This document shows positions 55,304 through 64,000 of a stretch of DNA of 64,000 bases, piece after piece. The first letter of the stretch is position 1; every line of letters starts with the position of its first letter. The position numbers were made by a program, and so were the translations under genes. Source of the stretch: Hawksworthiomyces lignivorus (taxonomy: Eukaryota; Ascomycota; Sordariomycetes; Ophiostomatales; Ophiostomataceae); NCBI GenBank assembly GCA_002917075.1, contig NTMA01000023.1, forward strand, positions 405,404-469,403. The letters are read 5' to 3'. The notes beneath the pieces were generated by a model. That model had not been told where the DNA came from. It worked only from the letters and a program-made list of their open reading frames with translations, and did no database searches.

Positions 55304-56475
55304 GGTCGGACGAATATTGAGTACTGCGCCGACAGAGAATCGTGAGTCGGTGTTTACCTCGACTGCAGAACGAAGGGCAGAAGTCGTTACGTATGTCCTG
55401 GGAAAACCACACGGAAAGAGGCTTTCGGGGGTTTATTCCGCTAGACAAGGTTCGTGGCGGTGTTTGAAGTTTTCCGTCAGGGGGTGCATAAGAAGAGGTC
55501 CACTTATATCAGATTATTAAAGGCTGAAGGCTTAAGACCTGTTAAGAATTCTTGTTTAGACCATAAATCTGGCAGCTATCGCGAGGCTCGCGTGCGTCAC
55601 CTCGAGGTTTAGCGGTTGGAGTTAAGCAATGCTCTTTAGTAAGTTTAATTCATCAGCTTTTGGGCATTAATCGTACAGACCATAATGATCTTCTTTTTGT
55701 GCATTTATCTTCGGCTCTCTATTACTTGCAGTGCGGGGTAACAAAAGCTTCAGCCTCGTTTGGATTTCTCCTGGTCGTAACAAATCACCTGTAATGTGGA
55801 AATGTGGCTGTGGCTTTGCTGTGAATGCCCAATGTCCAGCCAAATTCATTCGCGTTTGAACATTTCATGGTCTACTGTTGCATTCCTGGTGGGTTTCAGC
55901 ACTCTAGCCCTGCCTCTTTGAAAGACCTGACCTTATGGAGTACGCTTCCGTTGGGTTCAATCTACTCACCGCGCTTCTGCTCGACTTTCATGTGAGAAGT
56001 GAATGGTTTACCAGAGGCTAGGCTCTTGGAAATTTATTACTTCGTATAAAAGTGTTGGGAGGTTAAGTCTATCTGGATTTTGCTACATAAGTAGGGTTTA
56101 TTGATCGAGAAAGTCTTTCTCATGGATCTATCCTATACACTTTTCTTCTCGACATGGCACATATACGACGACCCTAGTATGAAATAGCTAAGAGACTCCA
56201 CTAACCACAAAGCCGAAAAGGAGCATAAACAAATGATATAAAATGCAGTCTCATTGCGTACGACATCATATTCCAACAATAAAGTGTCGAGAGTACGGTA
56301 ACTGTTGCCGCAGTTCGAATTTTCTTTCAGGCTATAAGACGTGGTCAATGGCCGAGGACCAGTGACGCTCACAGGTCTCCCCTCACCCCCCCCTGCAGTC
56401 AAACCCTCCTTTCTCGATAGGCTCCATCTCTCTGCCTTGGCTGAGACTGCTACATTGCTAGAGTGTTTGCAATCC
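55304..56475. other. intergenic, no gene recognised
   Basis: Upstream region of the NLR gene and 3' flank of the Dal5-type transporter. Only short open frames; nothing recognised. Confidence 0.5.
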
Positions 56476-58293
56476 CTAGATAACATATCGATAAAGAGGC
56501 GAGCGGTCCCCCATATCCAAAAGTTCCTCTATCAACGCAGATTATGTTAGTATGGGCACACCTTAGATACTGTGTGGGACACTTTCACTTACGCTCGGTA
56601 TATTTGGCCCAAGTTTCTTCTTCTGGAATCTTGTCTCGCTTGTCATTCTCCCTTTTCCACACGTAGCGAAGCACGAAGGCGCAGAGAATCGCGATAAACA
56701 AGAATGCAGTCGAGATGCCGTAGCCAGTCCAGTAGTAGGGAGCCTGCGTCGCAATATATATGTTTGACCCGACGATGCCGCCCATATTTCCCATCATAAT
56801 ACAGATGCCTATTCCGACCGCCCGTTTCCACGTGGGTGAGAGGTTGTTCGAAACCCACGCGACGAGGGTGGCCACGCCAGCGTAGGTGCCAGACGGAACG
56901 AAGAAGAGCCAGAAGTAGATGACTCCGGCATAGCCTTCCTTGGGGGTAGCCATCATGCCGATAAAGCCAATGAGAGTTACCGAATAAGGTATGACAACGA
57001 ATGGCCATCGGGTTTGGCGCCGATCAGCGAGCCACGCATTGGCAAACGTATATATAGCGGCCACAACGTAGACAGGAATAGTTAACAGCTGTGCGACGGC
57101 AGCGGTATAGCCGAGTTCGAGGATAATCGTAGGAGCAGTATATGTGAAGCTATAAACAACAACGCTATTGATGACGGAAGATCAAAAGAGAAGGCGTGGT
57201 TAGCTTGTGTCTAGGACTCTTCGGTTACGGTTTCCGAGGCGTAACGCGAGGCCTCTTAAACGCCATTACTCACGTATTGCCCCAAAAGACAAAAACGGTA
57301 AACCAGATCTTCCAGTCGCACAGGGCTGCCTTGATGTAAGCCCAGTTATACTTTTCGCCGGTCTGCAGCCGTCCGACGTCGGTACCCGAGTCTTTCTCTA
57401 GCCGCAGCTTGATAAACGCTTTTTCCTCGGGCGTCAAAAAGCTTGCCCGCTCAGGGCTGTCCACGAGCGTCCAAGGAAGCGTCGCGCCGATGCAGACGGT
57501 CGCGAGGCCCTCGATGATATAGATCCACCGCCAGCCCTCCAGGCCGCCGACGCCTGCCATCTTCTCCAGAGCGAAGCCGAGCAGACCCGACACGGCGCCG
57601 GATATGGCGGCGGCGACGAACAGCATCGAGACGCGCTTCTGCAGCTCGAACCGGCAATACCACTCGCTGAGCAAATACGATGCCGCAGGAAAAAAGCCAG
57701 CCTCGCAGATCCCCAGCGCGAATCGCGCCCCGATTAGCCCACCCGCGTTTTGCACAACACCGTGCAGCGTCATTACCTGTTGTGGACTGTTAGCATACAA
57801 TGCTTCGCTCGGCCACGTGGCTTGAGGTTGAATACGAACCGTTCCCCATGCAAGGAGGAGAGCACCCAACCATAGCGACGGACGCATTAACTTGAGGATG
57901 ATATTGCTTGGAATTTCAAAGAGGCAGTAAGGAATAAAAAAGACCTACGTTGCATATTAGTACTAAATACGAAAATAAGAAAAGGTTGTGGATTCAAGCT
58001 TCGCGTACCATCACAGCCAAGTTGTACTGCTCGCCGGTGAGCCCAAGGTCCACATTCATGCCAGCGACTTTGGCATTTCCTATGTTACCTTTGTCGACGA
58101 AGCAGACGATGTAGAGCAGAGCGAGCATTGGCACAAGGCGCCAATCGATCTTGCGCAGCACACGCTTCGTCTCTTCTTGGTCGTAATTTGGAAGAACTGA
58201 TTCGACCAGCGCCTCTGCGAGCTTGCCATCTTCCATGTTCGTCTCCGAGTGCTCCGCCAAGGTAGCCTTCTCTGTGCTCGTCTCGATTGCCAT
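56476..58293 (-). CDS. MFS transporter, Dal5/allantoate permease (ACS) family
   Basis: Five exons: 58293-58009, 57944-57840, 57776-57274, 57164-56593, 56528-56476; phases agree, 505 residues. Introns are 63-109 bases with clear CTAAC-type branches. The family (anion:cation symporters) imports organic anions such as allantoate, nicotinate and related vitamins or carboxylates. Signatures: KIDWRLVPMLALLYIVCFVDKGNIGNAKVAG (helix 1), IPYCLFEIPSNIILKLMRPSLW, GARFALGICEAGFFPAASYLLSEWY, GLEGWRWIYIIEG, and the C-terminal YTEQELLDMGDRSPLYRYVI, restored by the last splice and characteristic of the family. The substrate is unknown. It is transcribed divergently from the dehydrogenase gene at 59644. Confidence 0.92.
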
Positions 58294-59643
58294 GTTGATT
58301 CTAAAAAGCTTTGCCGCTGAACAGAGTTACCGGTTGGCGGCCAGAGATAGATAGTGTCGCGATTTCTCTGGGACCACGCAAGATGCAGCAGGCGATTGAG
58401 TTATCTTATAATACATTGAAAGGCTATATAACGCAGCAATAGGCAAAATTTTTTTGTCACGACCTTCGGCTTTCACCGACCGCCTTAGACTGGGATGCCA
58501 AGCTAAGCCAGGGCCTACGGGTGTCCAGTTCCCAGCCGCGAAACATTCAGACCGAGGGCAGTGGAGTGTGCGCCGGGGCGGACCGACTCTATTCAGACCA
58601 AGCTTGAACCCCAGACTCAAGCTTTGTCAAAGGCGGGGGATGTGGGGAGAGAACCTTGCTCGACATCACCACATGTTGGTGGATCAATGTGCGCCTTGCG
58701 CTAGAGCAGAGTAGCGGCTTCGGCAACCGCCGATTTATACACATATGCAGGCGACAAGTCTGAGGAAGACCATTCTCGCTTCAAGAATACCAAATTGAAT
58801 GGTAGTTCGCAATACCGTTGAAGCGCTGATGGTACCCAACTGAGTCCTCGTGATCACTGTTGATTGCCGAGGTGAATTCCAGCCACGGCCACTTTCATAT
58901 ACCAGGCAGGTTGGATTGATGTATGTCTTGGACGGTCGCTCGACACGTTGACCCCGTCTAATCTGACGGCGAAGACATGGCGTCAGATTTGTGAAACCGG
59001 TCAGTTTGAGCGCTAGATGTCACACGCTTTCGCAAGAAGAGAGGCATAGGCCAAGCGCCCGGAAGCTGTGATCCTCGTCTGCACCGGGGCGACAAGCATG
59101 ATTTTCTTCGACATCACAACTATTTTGCCGAGGCCAACAAATAGTTTGCAGCTACCCGAATAGAGGCTGCCATAGTTGGGGAAACCCTTCCTTCGTGTTA
59201 AATTCCAAGGATGTTTGGGAGAGCCTTTTCTGCTTCTTATAGTGCCACTGGTCTGCTTTGTATTTGGCGTTTCGGTGAAGGCCGAAGGCATCTCAAATAA
59301 TTCCCACTTACATAAATCGGATATTTGCTCCAGTATTTTGAGCATCTGCCGGAGCAGATCAACGGTCCAGTCACACCCTTCAAACTTCAGAATATTGTTG
59401 AAGATGAGCAGGAGCTGTGTTGAAATTGTAAAACGTACGCATGCGGAGAAACGGTCGACTCCGATAATGGGGGTGGATGGTGGGAAGTTGATTTCCTTCG
59501 TCAATCTATAAATATAGATCGCCACATCTCAGATCCTGCTCCCTCTTGCTATCCACATTTAAAGCACGCCGCCTTTTAAACCAACGTAGTTGTCGCCCCA
59601 AAAAATTTACTGCGTACGCTACTACGCAGAGCAAGAGATCAAG
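58294..59643. other. divergent intergenic region between transporter and dehydrogenase
   Basis: 1350 bases holding two divergent promoters. On the minus strand 59013-59525 is open for 170 codons but lacks an early ATG and resembles no family I know; it may be the decayed remnant of a gene. Confidence 0.45.
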
Positions 59644-60653
59644 ATGCCCGTCGGCGACTTTTCTGTGAGCGGCAAGATCGCCGTTGTGACCGGCGCGGGG
59701 TCCGGCATTAACCTTGCCTATGCTAAATTAGCCGAGTCAAAAGGCGCCCGCGTCGTAATTGCAGATATTCGACTAACGGCAGACGCCGAGAACCTCGTTC
59801 AAACCAGAAAAGATACAGTCATCTTTGTCAAGTGCGACGTTAGCAAGCGGGCAGACCTGGAGAACCTGGTCTCCGCGTCTGAGCAGCAATTTGGTGATGT
59901 TCCCGACGTGTGGATTGCCGGTGCGGGCGTTTTCGAGCCAGTCCGTTTACAGCATCTCAATTTGCTTTCTGCTTTTAATGGTTTATAACAAGAGCACCTG
60001 AAAGCTGATTCCTAGTAGGCTTGGTCGAACTTCTGGGATGACACCGAAGGTGATGGATATAAAGAGGTCGATATCAACGTGAACCACCCTTTGAAGCTTT
60101 CTCGCATTGCCATTCGCGCTCTGCTTGGCAAGGGTAAGCCCGGTGTGGTCTTGGTAGTAGCGTCTATGGCCGGTTATAGAGGGCACTTCGCTACGCCTCT
60201 CTACTGTGCCACGAAGCATGCCTGCGTGGGCTTTGTCCGGTCCATGGCCGAGCTGGATAGGCTAGAAAACATCAAGTTCACTTTGGTTGCACCAGGGTAT
60301 ATCTCTATCTTGCCTTGCATGCTGAAAAATTGTTGTCACCTTTGCTGACGGCTACTAGGCTTGTGCATACACCTCTGTGGACAGATCATCCCGATAAGAT
60401 ACAACAGCACGGCTACGATGCGAAGGATGCGGTGACTCCGGAAGAAGTGGCTAGCGTGATGATGGAGCTGGTCACTAACGGCAAATACGGTGGCGGCAGT
60501 TGCATGCAGGTTGCGGTGGGAGAAACTCGCCTGCTTGGGACGTGGAGCATCCCGCCGCCGAACACACGAGGCTCCAAGACCGACCCGAATGCTCTAGAGG
60601 AAAGCTACCAAACCGCTTTGCTCACGTTGCGGTCTGAGAAGATGGCTTTATAA
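59644..60653 (+). CDS. short-chain dehydrogenase/reductase (classical SDR)
   Basis: Three exons: 59644-59940, 60019-60296, 60359-60653; 289 residues. An NAD(P)-binding Rossmann fold is visible: VTGAGSGIN (the usual final Gly of TGxxxGIG is Asn here), VVIADIR after beta-2 (an Asp here favours NAD over NADP), CDVS, and AGAG in place of NNAG. The catalytic Ser sits in VVASMAG and the YxxxK pair in YCATKHA, so activity is likely. The C-terminal part (VHTPLWTDHPDKIQ) follows the fungal 15-hydroxyprostaglandin-dehydrogenase-like SDR pattern. The substrate is unknown. Lying next to a divergently transcribed organic-anion transporter suggests a small catabolic or detoxification unit. Confidence 0.9.
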
Positions 60654-63600
60654 GTAAATCAGATTTAGCTCAGATTGGGCATAGTATCGACTATTTTATT
60701 TGTCAGAAAAACACTCTTGTTGCATGACGAAACCCATGGATCTCCAGAGAGTAGCAGCATGGCGAGGACTTCGACATCATATAATTGATGGCTATTAATC
60801 TCCAGAAGTTTCCAGGAAAAAACCCCCCCGCCATCTTACTACATCATAGGGAGGACGTCTTTGTTCTTCTACTACTGTTCTCAGTTTTTAGTTGTCTCAT
60901 TTCCCAAGTGGCGAGCTCTATATTAAAGTCTCAACATTTTCAAGGACCTACGCAATGTTGCTGCTTTGCGCTGTAGTATTGCAAGCGTACACCCAACATT
61001 TGTTGTACGAACAGCTTCCTCTGGGATATCTGTATAGATCAGATCTAGACAGAGTATTTGCGTTTAGGCATGTAACGCCTGTTCCCAAGACTTTTGAAAA
61101 AGAACTTGAATACATGTACGCAATTAAACGCGGTAAATCGCGCGAAAGAAGTACGGCCCCGGCCTCGGCTGCCGTACCTCGACCGTGGTAGATTTTGAAG
61201 CGTGGTTATACAGAGCTGGTTTAATTTCAGAAGTACTGGACATGCTTAGGTATTCGGCGTACAATTTGCTCTCGTGGAAGAACCGATGGTCTAGGCAGCT
61301 TGGATGGCGGGATCTTATCGATTCGCCTTTGTGCGACAACAGCCTACAGTATTCCTTAGAAAACCCATACACTGTGACTGTATAAATGAATGCCCACCCA
61401 AAAATCTCACTAGCGAGCTAGCTGGATCTACTCCGTATAGAGCTGTGTTAAAACAATACTTCGAGGGTAAGCTATTTGAGAAAAGCCCATACATCTTGGG
61501 GCTGAAGTATCTCCTAAATCACAGTTTATGTAAGGAGATGGAAAGCCAAGATGAGAATCTCGGCGCGCGGTACTCTGACAAGCACCAGCAGGCTTACGCT
61601 AAGCTTTTAATTGTTTTTTTCGGCATACGAAACAGCGGAGGCGGCCACACTTTTCTTTTTCTGAGCCTCTAGACAACTGAGCGGCCCCTTCTGCAGTACA
61701 CGGCGTTTTTTTTTTTAGACAATGTCATTGCAAGGCCGCTAGACACACCCTCTAATAATCTCAACGTCAATCCAACCGTTGCTAGACATACATACATACT
61801 CGCTTGCTTGTTTTGGAGATAAGATGGCGTCGAGCGTTGCTGTCGTCGTCATGGCGGTCGTGTTAGTCTCGCTCATAAGGAGGAGGGGCTAAACCGCGAG
61901 TTAGTAGTACTCCGTATTTAGGCTTATACCAAGCATTTTATTCAAGTATCTCTTAACTGGTGCTCTCAAGGAAAAGTACCCCGAAATCTGGACTTCGTAC
62001 AGTCATTAATCTTATTTCTTACTTTGTAAGCATATTTTGGCACTGACGTTTTGCGTGCTCTGTCATCCTCCCCGCGCCTTATCCCTTCATTTCTTAAAAC
62101 CTTCACGCTTCCAGCCCGGCGTCTTGGATCCGCCGGCCCTGCGGATACGATTAATTTCTGACAGGTTTTCCTCCGAAGAGCGACTACGACGTAACATTGC
62201 TAGACAGGAACTACATGTATGAATGAGTGGTTTCTTTTTGTCTTCAATACAACGATATAAAACAAAATCCAGGTCCATATTTCCTACGTTGTAGTCACTT
62301 GGAAGACGGATAACCGTCACAGGGAACACAAAAACATAACAACACAATAACACGACAATACAAAAATTATATGTGCTTGTTTATTTCTGCGAGACTCGCT
62401 TACATATATATGTGCCCACAGGTTGCGTTGTTGCTCTCGTCTGGCCATTGTCTGCCAAGAGCACTGTTTTGCGATTTGGAAGCCCTTTCGGGCACAGCAT
62501 CTTTCGGAGAAAATACATAATCGGAATTTAAAGGCAAAGAGCAAAAGCGGAAGCCTAAGAGCAGTAACGGGAAATAGAAAAAGGAAGAGAAAACCGCATC
62601 AGAAAGAGAGAATAGCACGGAAGAAGGAAATATCTATCCTTTTGTCGGGTCTGGCCCCAGGCTTCCCCTATCTTGAGTCTGTCCTCTCGCTTCCCAAGAA
62701 GCTACCTACAAAAGTTAGCCAGTACCTGCATATGGTTTCATTGGGTTCCCAAGGAGAGGATGGCCCTGAACGGACCCCTGCCACTTGGGAGTCCATCGAC
62801 GCCATACTAATACCAGAAGGGGCCTAAGGTGCCCCCCGCCCATGCATGCGCCAATCCCTTCGCGGACGCCACCGCAAACCCACCGCAAAAACCAACGAAC
62901 CCTCTCTTCCGTCTCCGTCCTCTCTTTAACGGGAGCTCTCCCCGGACCAAACCACGCCGCAGAAAGAAGTTTAGATACAAATCTAACAGTGAACTACAGG
63001 CCCCTTCACGTATTACTCGCAACCGTATTGAAGTATGGACTCCGTAATGAAGTACGGAGTATGCCTATACACGAGCTCAAATCTCAGCGAGCCGGCCGCC
63101 AGCGCGCGCTAGAAGACTTAAATGGGCAGAGGAGATGAAGGCTTCCACAGACAGACGACGACTACAAAGGCTTATGCAACATGCGTGTAGTATTGCTGCA
63201 TTTGTCATATGCATTCGTGAACGGACACGCTTGCTTTATTCGTCTCCTGCGCGTGCTATCTTTCTTCATGTCTTTGCCCCCCGTGCCCCCCGTTTTCACT
63301 GCGTGGGCTGCCTTTGCTTCTTCTGCCGCATTTTGCTGTCCAACAAGGGCTTTCCCGGCGATGGTAGTGGTATGCAGGTGTTTCGGGAGGTGATGAGTGG
63401 GAGATGAGGTTGGGGGCACCTAGAGCTGATCGTCTTGCTTCCCCTATTTTTTTCTTTTCCTGGCCAGAGGCGTTTTCTGACCGACCCAAGACCACTGTTC
63501 AAGGCCCAATTATTTCCTTTCCGCCCTGGTTTTCTGTTGCCTGTCTTTCCACGGACAAGGAACGGGACGCCAAGCCTTTGCATATTCCCATCGACGGGTA

Positions 63601-63953
63601 TTCCCCCGTTTTATGTTTCCCTGCTGCTACTGAATATTTTTTTAACTAACCCTGGTCGTGGTTGTTTCCCCTCTCATCGGTTCGCATCCATTGAATCATG
63701 TTTCCTGCGTGTGGTAATCTGCATTGGCGATTGTCATAAACACTGATTCCCCCCCCTCCTTTCCCCTCTCCTGTGCTCTTTTTTCCTGGCCTGGCCTGTC
63801 CTGTCCTGTTTCTATCCTGTTCCTGTCCTTGTCTCGTCCTGCCCTTGTCCTATTATCTTTCTTTGGTCCTGAGGCGCGGCCATAGCCTAGCGGAGATCCA
63901 CATCGTTTTCAACCTTCCCCCCCTCCTTCATACCCCTGGTCCTGGACAACTCT

Positions 63954-63999
<46 letters not shown>

Positions 64000-64000
64000 G
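60654..64000. other. no convincing gene; simple-sequence-rich right end
   Basis: About 3.3 kb. Open frames at 60892-61191, 61304-61672 and 62423-62827 have no family resemblance and no consistent codon bias. TACTCCGTA-type motifs occur at about 61429, 61907 and 63039-63061. From 63740 the sequence is pyrimidine-rich, with repeated CCTGT words (63782-63855), and it ends in a run of 37 T at 63957-63993. The last kilobase has the look of a CT-rich promoter or leader for a gene beyond the right edge. Confidence 0.45.

Noticed and set aside
55545..55640. GGTTGGAGTTAAGCAA-like words suggesting a 5S rRNA or tRNA
   Set aside because: The surrounding sequence does not form the 5S or cloverleaf pattern and the match is only a few bases.
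59013..59525. 170-codon minus-strand open frame as a gene
   Set aside because: No early ATG, no recognised domain and weak codon bias; left as part of the divergent spacer.
63957..63993. 37-base T run as a terminator or transposon poly(A) tail
   Set aside because: No element or gene body adjoins it within the window; homopolymers of similar kind occur elsewhere here (18869, 48472).

Overview
The window looks like nuclear DNA from a filamentous ascomycete (Pezizomycotina, probably a Sordariomycete). The evidence is short introns of about 45-110 bases with GT...AG ends and CTAAC-type branch points, GC-rich exons in AT-richer spacers, HET-domain genes, fungal NLR (STAND) proteins and fungal transporter families. 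No rRNA, tRNA, CRISPR array or bacterial-type element was recognised. Exon structures below were assembled by eye from splice signals, reading phase and protein continuity.

Layout. 0-0.2 kb: first exon of a secreted protein running off the left edge. 3.8-7.4 kb: a USP-type deubiquitinase and a small membrane protein. 9.9-16.7 kb: a tandemly duplicated block of about 3.1 kb. Each unit has a foldback (palindromic) sequence, a gene for a secreted serine-rich protein with two jelly-roll-like domains, and the 3' end of TAF6. The left unit keeps only a broken TAF6 fragment, and an older decayed copy of the secreted family lies at 9.9 kb. 16.3-24.8 kb: TAF6 and a KDM5/JARID1 histone demethylase, both on the minus strand. 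28.6-29.7 kb: a DUF6601-like membrane protein.

30.9-34.4 kb holds an NLR of the architecture TM anchor, SesB-like hydrolase, NB-ARC, TPR. Its TPR array continues in frame past a single TAG. It is followed by SLX1 (GIY-YIG nuclease), an MFS sugar transporter, and the splicing-related pair SF3A3/FAL1 sharing one divergent promoter. 45.5-55.3 kb is a second self/non-self-type region: a HET-domain protein flanked by degenerate direct repeats, a CorA-like membrane protein with a reading-frame break, and, convergent with it, a large HET-NACHT-ankyrin NLR with near-identical ankyrin units. 56.5-60.7 kb: a Dal5-type MFS transporter and a short-chain dehydrogenase, divergently transcribed. The last 3 kb show no convincing gene and end in a long T run.

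Two themes stand out. First, housekeeping genes (TAF6, KDM5, SLX1, SF3A3, FAL1) alternate with fast-evolving HET/NLR genes within 25 kb. Second, the secreted-protein locus is being actively rearranged: tandem duplication, foldback arms, loop inversion, minisatellite growth and captured gene fragments.
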